A DNA stretch of 64,000 nucleotides from contig JAJVDF010000433.1 in the NCBI GenBank assembly GCA_022410635.1, positions 1,066,485 to 1,130,484 on the forward strand. The letters run 5' to 3'. A program made the translations under genes and the position numbers. The notes under the pieces were generated by a model. That model ran no database searches, was not told where the DNA came from, and saw only the letters and a list, made by a program, of their open reading frames with translations. Of the stretch, positions 32,828 to 44,513 are shown piece after piece (the stretch's first letter is position 1; every line of letters begins with the position of its first letter). The stretch comes from Tretioscincus oriximinensis (lineage: Eukaryota; Chordata; Lepidosauria; Squamata; Gymnophthalmidae).

Positions 32828-32925
32828 CCTCCTGTTTGAGATGCCCAGGGGCAATATGTGAGACAGAAGGCTGGACTAGATGGACTGTAGTGAAATTCAG
32901 CAGGTCTCCTCTCGGGTCCTTATGG
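32828..32925 (+). mobile_element. CR1-like LINE 3' tail fragment
   Basis: GAGATGCCCAGGGGCAAT and AAGGCTGGACTAGATGGAC to TCCTTATGG. Confidence 0.65.
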
Positions 32926-33014
32926 AATCATCACCATTCATCATCTGGAGTCTGCATTCAGCAGGGGCAAGGAGGTCTCTCTGACTCTGGAGGTCTCTCC
33001 CATATCTACGGTCC

Positions 33015-33290
33015 TGTCCACACTGAGTCTTACCTGGGAGTATATCTTGGAACAGGAGCCTGCCATCGTCTACAAAGGCTTGTGTATTGCAAAACGATTG
33101 AGTTTTGGCCCTTTCCATACTGAGCCTTACCCTGGGTTATATCTAGGAATAGCAGCCTGCCATCTCCATGCTAGTGTAGATGATGAATGAGTCAGATGGG
33201 GCCTGCCATAGTCCACACTGCCATGTGGATGGCCCAGCCTCTGTACTGCGATGTAGTCCAGAGCAAGACTGAGTGGGGATGGGGCTTTAT
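33015..33290. mobile_element. TIR elements with palindromic units (one and a half copies)
   Basis: Copy 33109-33290 begins GGCCCTTTCCATACTGAGCC and ends AGCAAGACTGAGTGGGGATG; internal GGGGCCTGCCATAGTCCAC. A truncated copy precedes it. Confidence 0.6.
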
Positions 33291-33299
33291 GATTCCAAA

Positions 33300-33780
33300 A
33301 TAATGATGATGATGAAAATGATGATGGAGTTTTGCAACTTCCCTAGAGATTTTGGGTTCCCTGGCAGCTGCCTCTGATGAACCTTCCTCCAACGGGAAAA
33401 ACACCTGACCTGTTTTTTTTTTGGTCCTGTGTATGTGTGAATATGAGCAGAAGAAGGGGTCAGTGGGGAATGAGGGGTTCTTTCTCCCCCTCCCCACTTC
33501 TGTGGAAGGGTAAAATGGTTGTTTGTGCTGGTGTGCTGATGCTCCTTTCCATGCAGGCAGCATGTTAGTTTGGACGTGGGTGGGAGTTAAATGAATGGTG
33601 TATGTCTGTGTATCTTTCCTCCCATGCATGGTCCTGGTGGAGACCTTTTGGGCAGGATTTGGCCTCCTGGTGTTCAAGGTAGTGTGGTTTTGTCTTTTGT
33701 CAAAATTGGGAGAGGTGCTTAAGACCCCCTTCGCTCACCCCCCACCCCCCATGCTTCCTGTTGGCATGTGAATGGCCAAG
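33300..33780. other. CNOT4 intron 1, no recognised feature
   Basis: Short ATGATG run at 33300-33325; otherwise no repeat or coding signal. Confidence 0.4.
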
Positions 33781-33793
33781 CTGTATTCTGAGC

Positions 33794-34015
33794 TGGTAGA
33801 GTTTTGGCCCTTTCTATACTGAGCCTTATCCTGGGTTTTATGTAGGAACAGGGGCCTGCCATCCACATGTTAGCATAAACTATGGGGCCTGTCATAGTCT
33901 ATACTGGCATATGAGTGAGCCAAATAGGGCCTGCCATAGTCTACACTGGTATGTGAATTGCCAAGACCTATCCTAAGGTATGTCCCCAAATAAAACTGTG
34001 GAAAGGCTCTTAATC
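33794..34015. mobile_element. TIR element with three palindromic units
   Basis: Left GGCCCTTTCTATACTGAGCC, right AAATAAAACTGTGGAAAGGC. Inside, the GCCATAGTCTACACTGG-type unit occurs three times, more than in shorter family members. Confidence 0.6.
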
Positions 34016-34367
34016 ATCAGGTGCAATATGGTCCTTTTGTCTCTTCAAAGTAGTTTTTGAAATCTTTCTTCCTCACCTTTTCCTTTCTCCACCATCTATG
34101 CTTGTGCATTAGGTAGCATGCAATGACTTAGGATTGATTTATCTCATACAGTAAATGGTCTCGTTGGCGTTGCAGTGTACTGAAATAATGCCTGTATATT
34201 TTATTTTATCTTGGTATGTTCTGTGTATGTATTGCTGTTTTTATCTTAAAATGACAGTGACAATCAGAGCAAATGATGGGAAAATGACTGTTTCTTGAAA
34301 TCACAACTAAAATAAGACAAAATGTTTCTATACTAAATGCAGTTTGTTCTCTGTAGTTCACAATATA

Positions 34368-34835
34368 ATATAAAATCATGCATGGGGTGGATAAGGTGAA
34401 TAGAGAAAAAGTATTTTCTCTATCACACAGCTCTAGGACCAGGGGCCCCTCCTTGAAACTGATAGGCCAAAGAATGAGACTGACAAAGGAAAGTATTTTT
34501 TCACTCAGAGGGTCATTGGCCTTTGGAATTTACTTCCAGAAGAGGTGGTAGTAGCTAGCATCCTGGATAGCTTTAAGACAGGGTTAGACAAATTTATGGA
34601 CACCAAGGGTATAAATAGCTATTAGAATGGATCTTTTGAAACTGCCTCTAGGATGGAGCAACAGGCAGTACTTGTGAAATACCATTTGCAGGCAGCCAAG
34701 AACAGGTGAAGATTTTGCCTCCTGTTCAGACTGCCAGATGCAGTTTCTAGGCCTTTGTGAGAAACAGAATGCTGGACCACATGGGCTCTGGCCCAATTCA
34801 GCAAGACTCCTCTGATGTTCCTGTATTCTAAATCT
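34368..34835 (+). mobile_element. CR1-like LINE 3' end
   Basis: ATAAAATCATGCATGGGGTG (ORF2 end), GAAAGTATTTTTTCACTCAG, CTTCCAGAAGAGGTGGTAGT, through GCTGGACCACATGGGCTCTG to the tail. Confidence 0.8.
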
Positions 34836-34839
34836 ATAT

Positions 34840-35520
34840 TTTTCAGAGCTTATTTATTATGTTGATTTGATTGTTTCTGTCAAGACCAAGCAGCCAAAGG
34901 TTTCCAGTGCGGGTCACAACAATAAAAGGATGACAGCAGTATAAACTAACCCTGGCTCTCAGACAGGACAACTTTAAAAGGAGCTAATTTATAAGCTTGG
35001 GATTTTAGTGATTTTGGAATAGTTTCTGATGTTCAAGTACCAATAATATGTATCTGTGTAAAAAAGTTTGGTTTGCACTTGGCCTTCCAGAGAATAATCT
35101 CTGGGATTATTCCAGGATACCACAGGCACAGCAGGGCCTGCATGACCCTGGAATGGCTTGAGGTCAGCAGACCTCTTAGACCCCTTCCTGGATCAAGGCA
35201 ATACTCTAGAGCTTTACTTTGCAAAATTCCCTTTAGGAGGGCATTGGTATTGTATGGAGTCACACTATATTAGTTCTCTTCTAAGAATGACTGTCTCAAA
35301 GGAATAACTGAAAAAGCACTCAGCTTTTTTTAGCTTGGAATCTAAATTTCTTGTGAAACATTCTTGATCAATCCATATTTTCCTGATGTGTATTGGAGGC
35401 ATTCAAAAATGTTAATGAATTAGTTTTGATTATGGATATACTGGTTCTATATATCTCAAGTCTTTCTAAGAAGGTGATGGTTATAGCTTTTTTTAAAAAA
35501 AATGTTTAACCCATGGTCTT
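34840..35520. other. CNOT4 intron 1, no recognised feature
   Basis: No family recognised. Possible diverged palindromic ends near 35090-35130. Confidence 0.35.
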
Positions 35521-35524
35521 AAAA

Positions 35525-35831
35525 AATAATATGTGGAACAGCTTGAGTCTCAGATATTTGAAGGAACACCTATACTGACTTGCTTACATCCTGAGACCTT
35601 CCTGTGAGGCCCTCTTGATGGTCCCAATAGCTTCAGTCATCAAAAAAATGTGGGCCCCCACATTCTGCAATAATCTTCGCTCTTTGTGTCTGGCATCTAC
35701 CCTGCACGTGTTTAGATGCCTGTGGTTGAGCAACCCTTAGATTGTAGGGTTTTTTTTATTACTAGTTTGTTGGGGGTCTGCCTCAAGACCTTTGAGTGTA
35801 GGGCAAAATATAAATATAAGTAAATAAATAA
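35525..35831 (+). mobile_element. L2-clade LINE 3' end, diverged
   Basis: TGTGGAACAGCTTGAG, CTGCCTCAAGACCTTTGAG, GTAGGGCAAAATATAAATAT and (AAAT)n end. Confidence 0.5.
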
Positions 35832-35879
35832 CCAAACATAGTACAACTACAATCTATGCCTTATATGCCTGGGGCCAAA

Positions 35880-36245
35880 ACCACTTGGATAGGAAAACAG
35901 GAAGTATTCCTGAAATGCCATTTGCAAGGTGTCAGGAACAGGTGAGGGTTTTGCCTTATTCAGCTTGAGATGCCCAGGGGCAATTGGCGGGCTGGTGTAA
36001 ACTATGGCATACCCCATTTGGCTCATCCACATGGCAGTGTAGATTATGGCAGGCCACATTTGGGACATGCCGTAATCTACAGTAGCATGTGGATGGCAGA
36101 TCCTTGTTCCAAGATTGGAGGATAGGTGAGGGTTTTGCCTTGTTCTGCTTGAGATGCGCACGTGCAATAGGTGAGCCATTGTGTGAGACAGAAGGCTGGG
36201 CTAGCTGGGGTCTGGCCCCACTCAGCAGCGCTCCTCTTAGGTGCT
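35880..36245 (+). mobile_element. CR1/palindrome composite
   Basis: CR1 block GGTGAGGGTTTTGCCTTATT, then palindromic units, then a second GGTGAGGGTTTTGCCTTGTT block and CR1 tail to CTCTTAGGTGCTC. Same order as at 47215 and 56455. Confidence 0.65.
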
Positions 36246-36375
36246 CATCTTACTTCTGACTTACAAGTCACAGGGTACGCAGTTCTGGGTACTATTTCTG
36301 GGTACTAATACTACAGGGTACTATTTCTGGATAGTAGAAATTCATGCTTATCTATAGCAACTGAAAGATCTTCAG

Positions 36376-36830
36376 TTCTTTCCACACTAGGCCTTATACC
36401 ATTCCAGAAGGAAGCCAACACTGTACCGGAATGGTTTGTGACTAGCAGTCCTTCCTGGAACCGGTCAGCAGAGAAAGGAACCAGAGTATAAATTGATGGT
36501 ACATTATACTGTTCACAGTGGAATATGGTTTGTTTTCATTTCATTTGAAAAGGTGCACAGCCCCAAGCGTCCATGAATTCACTTTTGCTTTTTTTATACA
36601 GACTAGATCACAAAAAATCTGCTTGAGTTGCTTATAGGTTACAGAAAGTGGTCGCACTCTGCTGCTTCTTTTCCTCTCNGGCTAACAGAAAGACAAGTCG
36701 ACACACAACTCTGTGGTGTTTTCTGCACTAAGTCTTGTTCTATGTTATATTCCACAATCAGAGGCTGCTACTTACATACTGGGGTAGGCTACAGCAGGCC
36801 CTGCTTCTGACCTATCATAGCCCACACTAG
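36376..36830. repeat. Degenerate palindromic-unit fragments
   Basis: 36376-36440 and 36715-36830 hold CACACTAGGCCTTATACC and TAGGCTACAGCAGGCCC-type blocks. Confidence 0.35.
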
Positions 36831-37075
36831 CTGTTCCCATCCTTTTTGGAGTTGTGCCCTCATGGCACAGTGAGAGGTGGGTTGCGACCCCCATGGTGCA
36901 GTGGGAAGGAACAGCAGGGATGGGTGGCAGCATACGCATTTGTCACGTGACACAACATGGGGACCAATCAATGTGCCCCTGCTGTGTTGAGCCCCACAGG
37001 ACCACTGATGGCACACCCACTTGCCATCAGTTGCCTGCAACCTCACAGAAAGCCAGTTGGTTTGGGAACTATACA
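36826..37075. mobile_element. Possible hAT-like remnant
   Basis: CTGTTCCCATCCTTTTTGG at the left and GGTTTGGGAACTATA at the right are roughly inverted, resembling CAGTGGTTCCCAAAC hAT ends. Interior has TTGCGACCCCCATGG. Confidence 0.35.
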
Positions 37076-37079
37076 ATCA

Positions 37080-37610
37080 TGTGAGTATCAGGCTCTTAGT
37101 CTGGAACTTAACCCAGAACATGGTCAGTGATTGGGTATGTTAATAGGGAGGTGTTTAAAATTATGCATCAACCCAAACATGGAAAGTTCTTCTAGTTTCC
37201 TTCGAGCCCTGTAGAAATTTTAATATGACAGGATACAGTTTGTGTCACATCAGATTTGGAAGCTTCCTACTATGGACCTCTGAGAACACCAAATATTTTT
37301 CTTTGGGCTTTTAGAAGTAGTCCATTTTTCTTCACAGGTGCAAATTGAAATGTTCTGATGGGGAAATTACCACTTGCTGTGGAAATGATTGTTTAGGAAG
37401 ATTTCTTATGTGTTTGCCAAGCTACAAATAAATGAAACGTCTAATTCCAAGAAGTGGGGCCAGCACATCTGACAGTAGGACTTTTTCTCTTTAAGAGCAA
37501 GCTCTTTTTACAGTAGAATAACATAGAATGGATGTAAAATTAAGATAAAAACATGTCTGCTTGATTTTCTAGCTATATCTTGATATGTTACTACTGTAAC
37601 TTAATTATTT
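37080..37610. other. CNOT4 intron 1, no recognised feature
   Basis: AT-rich DNA; nothing recognised. Confidence 0.35.
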
Positions 37611-37611
37611 A

Positions 37612-37998
37612 CTACTCTTGTCCTGAGTTGCTGCTTAAAGAGTTTTTGTACCTGTTCAGTTTTACCAATTCTTCAGGTCCCCATTGACCTGAGTACGCCA
37701 GGCCCATCTGGCCTCCCCTCCACACACTCATAAGACACATGGTGCTTGTCTCCATGACACTGTTCATCATCTCTCCCTTCTCCTTGTTCCTTCTGCCTTT
37801 CCCAACATCAGGGTCTTCTTCAGGGATTCCAGTCTTCATTATGTGACCAAAGGATTTCAGCTTCAAGATTTGTCCTTCTAATGAGCATTCACACAATAGT
37901 GATAGCGCATCCATTTTTGTTGTTCAGCCTTTCAGTTCTGCCCAACTCTTTGTGATTTCATGTCTTCTACTGTTCACCAATGTTGGTTGCCTCCGTGA
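37612..37998 (-). mobile_element. Bov-B-type RTE LINE fragment
   Basis: On the minus strand 37612-37914 encodes LEGQILKLKSFGHIMKT and EEDPDVGKGRRNKEKGE, the style of the Bov-B ORF end (LKLQYFGHLMRR...KDPDAGKD). 37918-37990 has the GCCCAACTCTTTGTGATTTC block typical of Bov-B-linked repeats. Frame otherwise short. Confidence 0.65.
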
Positions 37999-38034
37999 CT
38001 CTATCCATCCATCCATATTTTCTGTATCATACAA

Positions 38035-38283
38035 CATTAGTACCAGGGGGCATGCCTTGAAACTGATGGGCAGAAGAGTTAGGGCAGACATGGGGAAGTA
38101 TTTTTTCACCCAGAGTGTCATTGTTCTGTGGGATTCACTTCTGGAAAAGGTAGCTTTAAGATAGGATTGGACAAGTTCCTGGAAGCCAAAGATATAAGTA
38201 GCTACTAAGATGGATCTCTTGATCCTGCCACTGGAGTAGATGGGCTCCAAACGCATTCAGCAGGGCTCCCATTCTTATGTTTT
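38035..38283 (+). mobile_element. CR1-like LINE 3' tail fragment
   Basis: ACCAGGGGGCATGCCTTGAA, GAAGTATTTTTTCACCCAGA and the tail near CATTCTTATG. Confidence 0.7.
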
Positions 38284-38360
38284 CCAGCATTATGTCTTTT
38301 CCATTGAATTCTGTCTTCTCACTTTATGGTCAAAGTATTTGAGATTCAGCTTTACTGTTA
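38284..38360 (-). mobile_element. Second Bov-B-like scrap
   Basis: CAGCATTATGTCTTTTCCA and TATGGTCAAAGTATTTGAGA match the region homologous to 37790-37870. The CR1 at 38035-38283 lies between the two pieces. Confidence 0.5.
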
Positions 38361-39255
38361 AGAAAAGTAATAGTCTTCTTATATCTCATGCATTGATTCT
38401 TTTACGTTCTGCTTGAGATGTTTCAGTTTTGAAACTGCTGATCAACTTAGTCGCTGTTCTAGTTTGTGAACTTTGTTCCAAACTATTTCTTGCATTCCTC
38501 ACTGTGCAGATTTGCAGTAGCAAGAATAATATAACTATGAAGACCAATAATATTTCAAATACTTGTATTTTCACTGCCGGCTGTGTGTTAGGACTGGCTA
38601 GTTGTCAACCAAATGCTCGATGTAGACATGAGAAGTTTCCCATCTGGCTTGCAATATTGCTCCTGATCCTCTTCCAGATGCTTCTAAACTTGTGTTGTTT
38701 ACTCTGTTTGGTCACATACATAGGCAAGTGCCCTGAAATTCTCCAGGGTCTGTGGCATTCAGTCTCTATGGTAAATAGCAACCGATTCTTGAGCAAAGCT
38801 GCTGAATTCTTTTCACCTTTCCCCTTTGCATGATTTATCCATGGAAAACACAAAGCTGTGGAAGCAGAAGTATACCAGAATGTTGTACTAGTCATATGCC
38901 ACAAACGTGTGTCAAAGAACCTTCATGGAACTTTAAACTGTGAAAGCGATAGGAAAAAGTGAATTCTGCCACCCATCTAGGAGGCCTTCACAAAGTTTAT
39001 TGGTAAGTTGAGGCTGCATATAAAATGCTTAGGCAAGTCTGTAGTGTTTATTTTATTGATTTAATATATTTCTGTATTTGTCCAATAACAAAATATTTTA
39101 CAGAGGGCTCACAGTTCTTAATGTGTTTCTGTCTTGTTTGCAATAATGGTTGATTTTGATCTCTTGGGAATGCTTTCAGGCTTAAAAATTTTCTGTTGGT
39201 AGCAGAGTAGGAAGGACCTGAGCATAAGAGTGATGCTAAAAGCTGGAGCAAAAGT
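38361..39255. other. CNOT4 intron 1, no recognised feature
   Basis: A 134-codon plus-strand frame (38429-38833) looks Cys/Leu-rich but has no recognised homology, splice context or conservation evidence. Confidence 0.35.
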
Positions 39256-39259
39256 ATTG

Positions 39260-40505
39260 GTATGAATCCTAGAATCAGAAGGGACCTCTAGGGTCATGGG
39301 GTCTGATACCCTGCTCAATGCAGGATTCACTAAACAATTCCCAAGATGGCTGCCAGTCTCTCTTTGAAGACTTCCATCAAAGGAGAATTCATCACCACCT
39401 GGGCAACCAATTCCACTGGTTGATCACGCTTAATGGAGTTTTATTGGCTCCCTTGCAGTTTCATCTCATTGCTACTAGTCCTTCCATGTGGCAATGGAAT
39501 AGGGCTGAAAACTAATGGCAGCCCTTCAGATATTTGTAGCAGCTGTCAAGTCTCCCAGTTTTGTCTTCTGTAGACTAAACATCCTTACACAACCATTCCT
39601 CATGGGACTTAGTTGACGGACCACTCACTATCTCTGGAACTCTTCTTCCAGTTCATCAATGCCCTTTTTAAACTGAGGTGTCCAGAACTGACCACAGCCC
39701 TCTAGATGTGATCTGACCAAGGCAGAGTAGGGAGAAATAATTACTTCATCTGGTCTAGAGCCTATACCAGGGATCCTCAAACTTTTTAAACAGTGGGCCA
39801 GTTCACTGTTCCTCAGACCAGAGGGCTGGACTATATGCGATAACACTGGGCACTGACAATTTGCAATAGTACTAAGCGCTGACTATTTGATGCAACCCTC
39901 AACCAATTAACTAACTTTTTTTAAAAAGGCTCTCCAAACTTAAAAAAGAACGTAACTTGTTCTTACCTTGGTTTTCCAGACAGCAGCAGGCTGCCCCTGG
40001 TTTTCACTATGCTAGCTAAGGAGAAGACAGCATTTTGCGACAGTATACCTGATGGTACAGCTTATTGTAAAGCATATGGTACTCAACTGTCTGCCATGTC
40101 GAATGTGGCAAAGATCCCCCTGCAAGGCCTGCACACTGTCTGATCTTCCTCAAAGGCTTTGCCTTTTCAGAATACTATGAGAGGATGAGGATGGCTTTTA
40201 ATAGACATGCGCAGTGATGCCTCTGAAGGAACATGTTGGAAGCTGTTTTGGGGCCGCCTAGTGTCATGAAGTGCACATGTGCTATTGAAAAGGCAAGGGG
40301 TGTGTTACTGTGAGCCCGGAACTAGTTGGCTGCTAAGCAGAACAGATGGCAGCGAGAACAGCATCTTATGGGCCGGATAAATGTCCTCCATGGGCCACAT
40401 GTTGCCCGCGAGCCATAGTTTTAGAACCCCTGGCCTATACACTTATTAAAACCAGGATTATGTTTGCCTTTTTTGCAGCTGCCTCACACTGTTGAGTCAT
40501 GTTCA
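39260..40505 (-). mobile_element. CR1 of the second subfamily, split by a hAT
   Basis: 39260-39767 (GAATCCTAGAATCAGAAGG, CCTGCTCAATGCAGGATTC, AGTTTCATCTCATTGC, CATCTGGTCTAGAGCC) resumes at 40433-40505 (ATTATGTTTGCCTTTTTTGC). Confidence 0.85.
39768..40432. mobile_element. hAT-type transposon, 665 bp, with exact 8-bp target duplication
   Basis: Left CAGGGATCCTCAAACTTTTT, right AGTTTTAGAACCCCTG. GCCTATAC occurs at 39760-39767 and 40433-40440. No intact transposase. The right part matches 45885-45966. Confidence 0.85.
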
Positions 40506-41010
40506 GTCTTTAATAGTAGTAGTAGTAGTAATAATATTAACATTTTTATAGAATGCTGAGGAATTCTTGTTTTTATCACTTGACAAAACGATAAGACATG
40601 GCAAAATAGCTAGTGACACAATGCATTTGTCATTCACATCAACTTGTTTTGAATGAGGTTAGTTGGATCAGTGATTTTGCATAAGGCAATTTCATGTCGT
40701 CGTTCAATTCTTTGACCTTTAGTGATGTAATCCTGAATTAGGACATATCAAATAACCAGTGAAAAGCCTGCAAAAATGTGGTCTTGGGAAGGAAAGGGGC
40801 GGAGGAGGGAATTGTTGGTGGCACCTTATGTTTATTTATACTTATAGCCCATCCTATAGTTGACAAATTAAAAACAGTATAAACCAGTATCTAAAAGTGG
40901 GAAGAAAAATGACATTTTTTCAGCCAAAGGCCAGGTGAAAGAGGTGTTTGTCATTGGTCCATAAAGACCAATAGCAGACCTTAGAAAGCCACAGAATGTT
41001 GGACTCGTCG
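40505..41010. repeat. (TAG)n run and L2-like antisense scrap
   Basis: 40512-40535 is a TAG/TAA microsatellite. 40840-40990 has TATTTATACTTATAGCCCATC and CAGCCAAAGGCCAGGTGAAA, an antisense L2 end. Confidence 0.4.
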
Positions 41011-41034
41011 ATGCGCTTCTTATTTATAGTAGAC

Positions 41035-41825
41035 ATAAAGAATACTGTCAATATTTTTAAAATTTAATTTTAATACTTTTAATATGCAAAAAGTTAACAA
41101 TATCACATTGTATTTTACTCAGGGTAAAGACAGCAAAACACTGCTTAATGCTCTAAAAGTTCCCCCCAGTGTACAATAGAAACCATAAAGCAAACAGAAC
41201 AAACTTAAATATTTTACGTACAATCGTTAGTATGAACCTGAATTCCCCATCCTTTCCCCCAGCAGATTCCATCATTTTACAAAATTCGTTTTTCTCACTG
41301 TTTGTTGATTATTTATTATTAAGGCCCAGGTCTGCATTCTTTCTTCTTTCTTTTGGTGTACTTGGTTTGGCTTCTTAANAATTCTTATGACATCAATCAT
41401 TATATCCCTTATCCTATTATACCTTTGTAGATTTTTCCACCCTCTTGCTGTTACAGCTTTTGCTGCATATAGTCAATTTTTGGTAATCATACAAGTAAGA
41501 GAAGTAATAGGTATTAATTCAGAAAAGGGCAGCCATCTTTTTCCTCTGAGAGTGGCATAAAGACAGCAGTTCCATCAGTTGGCGTTTGACATGTAGTAAT
41601 AAAGCAGCCTCCATTCATTGTATTTTCATAGAACAGAACCCACATGCTTGGAGGCCACTGAGGTTTGAATAGAATGATTGTTCGAGATTCAGAAAGTTGC
41701 AAGTTTTGCTTTTAACACATTTGAAAGTTTGAATAGGGCCATCTTTAGTTGTGAAAGTTTGTTTTTTAATGAAGGCTGAGGCTAACAATAGCAACATGTC
41801 TAATGACTTATGATGTGGGGAAATT
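41035..41825. other. CNOT4 intron 1, possible antisense L1 tail
   Basis: 41040-41480 is T-rich with L1 3'-UTR-like texture. 41514-41797 has short minus frames without homology. Confidence 0.3.
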
Positions 41826-41830
41826 AGGTA

Positions 41831-42112
41831 GAAGAAGAACTGGGTTTTTATACCCTGCTTTTCTCACCTGAAGGGACTTCAGAGCTCACAAGCTATTTTT
41901 CGTCCAAAGGCTTACATTCTATTTTCCCCATCCCATTGTGATGGTACAATTAATCTACTTGCAAGTGTTTGTTTTATAAGTGCTAGGTTGGCTGAAGCTA
42001 AGGCCAGTAGAGGGCGCTCACCCCATCCCATGGCAGACGCATGGGCCTCAAACAACCAATCTCTCTGTTGAAAGGCCTGTTCTTAACCTCTGTACCACTG
42101 TGGTTCATGGTG
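41831..42112 (-). mobile_element. tRNA-headed SINE, diverged
   Basis: AGAAGAAGAACTGGGTTTTT, CCAAAGGCTTACATTCTA and CAAACAACCAATCTCTC regions align with 12250-12552. Confidence 0.65.
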
Positions 42113-42732
42113 TGGAAAGGGAGGTAGGGAGAATTCTTTTTCCTGTTGGCTCTGGTAATGCATTTTAATTATAGAAATTTGCTAATGCAAGAAACTCATT
42201 GAGAATAATGGCAACTGGCTGCTAGTCATGATAGGAATACTGTATGTTGCTTTCATAAATAGAACAGGGCTCGTCACAGTACCATCTTCTGGAGGCTTAA
42301 CGTGAATGAGTTCTGCTTTGCTCTATAAATTAATGAAATTGATACGCAGAGTGTAGGAAAGACAAGCCAGACAGTGAGTATGTAGAGTCGATTTAATGGG
42401 TTTCACATGCTTCTTCATTCCGATTTGAATGGAAAGGCTATATTTTAAATCTGTTTGAAAGAGGAAAAGACAATATGATGGAACTTACCCTGTCCATGGT
42501 GCTGCATCCAAATATTTGGTTTTCGCACTAGNAAACAAGTGAAGCTCACCAGTATTGCCTCGATTTTGGATTCAAATAATAGCTATTCAAATAATATAAC
42601 TGATTTACTTTACTACATTATCTAAGCTAATAAAAGAATATATTTATCATTTATAGCAAACCTTCTGGGCATTACCGGATAGAGTTGCTTATTGCTTCCA
42701 TGAACAAATATTGTTCAGATACAGAAAATAGA

Positions 42733-43440
42733 TTGTGGAACTGGAGATGATACAGAAAAGGCAACAGGGATGATGAACACAGTTCCTTATGAAATCAGAC
42801 TGCAAGGGCTAGGACTCTTCAGGNGTAGGCCTGAAGGTGTAACCCTTCGGGCAAAAAATAAGCTTGGAAGCCACTTTGAGTCTCTTTGGGGGGGGNAAGC
42901 AGGATATAAAAACTCAGTTCCCAGTTCTTCTTCTTCAGCCTCAAAAGATGGTGGTTCAAAGGTGATCTGTTTGGAGTATATAAAATCATGCATGGGATGG
43001 ATTAAGTGAATAGAGAAAAAATATTTTAGCTTTCACACAACACTGGAACTAGAGAAAAGGCTATGAAGCCAATGCGCAGAAGAGTTAGGACATACGAGGG
43101 AAGTGATTTTTCTTACCCAGAGGGCCATTGATCTGTGGAGTTTACTGTCAGAAGAGGTGGTGGTAGCTGGTTGCCTGGATAGCGTTTAGATAGGATGAGA
43201 CAAATTCTTGGCACCCAAGGGTATCAAAAGCTACCAGAACGATCTCTTGACCTTGTCGCCAGGATGGAGCACATGCAGGAATCCTTTAATGCCCTTTCCA
43301 GAGAGTTGAGAATGGTGGCGGTTTTTCCTTCTTCTGGTTGTGATGCCAGGGGCAATTGGTGGGCCACTGGGTGAGACAGAAGGCTGGACTAGATGCACTG
43401 GGATACCACTCAACACGGCTCCTCTTAGTTCTGATGTATG
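42733..43440 (+). mobile_element. CR1-like LINE 3' end split by a SINE
   Basis: ATTGTGGAACTGGAGATGAT and GAAATCAGACTGCAAGGGC continue after the SINE (42823-42940) with TCAAAAGATGGTGGTTC through the tail GAAGGCTGGACTAGATGCAC. Confidence 0.8.
42823..42940 (+). mobile_element. SINE tail fragment inside CR1
   Basis: AAGCTTGGAAGCCACTTTGA, CAGGATATAAAAACTCAG and final CTTCTTCTTC. CTTCAG borders both sides. Confidence 0.7.
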
Positions 43441-43544
43441 CTCGTATGAATAATGGGTGGGTTAGTGGCAGGGTGCAGTGCCCTTGAAAAACAGAGCTTT
43501 TAGTGCAGTTTTATTGGCACCCTCTCAGTAGGCAGCTTGCCCTT

Positions 43545-43860
43545 TTTNAAAAAAAAATTCAAATACATCTTACAACCGAGAAAAATATTGTACCACAATC
43601 ATTACGACTGTCTTGAAAGTGAAAATATCTATTGTTAAACATAAAAGGAAAAGAAAACTGTGGAAAATTAAGGTCAGTAAAGGTCAACTAGAAATATGTA
43701 CATTGTGCGCTACTGTGCTTGTANACAATGATACCTGTGTGCCAGTGTGCGGTGACATTTCAATTCTGAATTAAATGTTGAAATTCTAGAGTTAGTTTGT
43801 CCCAGTATCTACCGCTGCATTTATTAACTTTTTGCTTAGACAGGCCAAGTGATAAGCAGT
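43545..43860 (-). mobile_element. Probable antisense L1 tail
   Basis: Starts with a T-N-A homopolymer junction, then AT-rich L1-UTR-like sequence. No coding part. Confidence 0.25.
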
Positions 43861-43869
43861 TTTAAAGTA

Positions 43870-44482
43870 ATTATCAGCCTTTGGAATTTACTTCCAGAAG
43901 AGGTGGTGGTAGCTAGCAGTCTGGATAGCTTTAAGCGCGGTTTAGACAGGTTCATGGACACCATGGGTATAAACAGCTACTAGGATGGATGTCTTCATGC
44001 TGCCTCTGAGATAGAAGAAGAAGAAGAAGAACTTGGTTCTTATACCCCGCTTTTCTCACCTTTCAAAGTGGCTTACAAGGATATATTTTGCTCGAAGGCT
44101 CACATTCTATCTCCCCCACCAGGCTATGGTGGTTCCCATTTATCTACTTGCAGTCAGTTGCAATTTCTTGCAATTCATGCTTTCGAATAGCTGGGTTGGC
44201 TAGAGCTACAGGCTAGTGGAAGGTGCTCAGCCCTCCCCACGTCCCACACAGGACTTCGAANTCCGATCTCCCAGGCGAGAGATGAATTCCTAAGCAACTG
44301 AGCTATCCGTGCCTGCCAATGAAGATGAATTACCATTTGCAGGGTGTCTAGAACATTAGAAGATTTTGTTTTTTTTCTGATCCACTCTGCCAAGGTGCAA
44401 TTGGTGAGCCTCTGTGTGCGACAGAAGGCTGGACTAGATGGGTTGTGNCCCAATTCGTCAGGGCTCCTCTTAGTTCTTACGA
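43870..44482 (+). mobile_element. CR1-like LINE tail split by a SINE
   Basis: 43870-44016 and 44325-44482 are halves of one tail (AGGATGGATGTCTTCATGC ... ACCATTTGCAGGGTGTC ... GGACTAGATGGGTTGTG). Confidence 0.8.
44017..44322 (-). mobile_element. tRNA-headed SINE, near full length
   Basis: On the minus strand: CAGGCACGGATAGCTCAGTT (A box), TTCGAAGTCC (B-box-like), body, and tail ending in (CTT)n. Confidence 0.8.
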
Positions 44483-44513
44483 AAGACATTAAAATAAAAT
44501 GAATTAACTTTTN

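Noticed and set aside
38429..38833. 134-codon Cys/Leu-rich frame as a new membrane protein gene
   Set aside because: Single frame inside the CNOT4 intron with no homology, splice sites or promoter. Length is not exceptional for AT-rich DNA.
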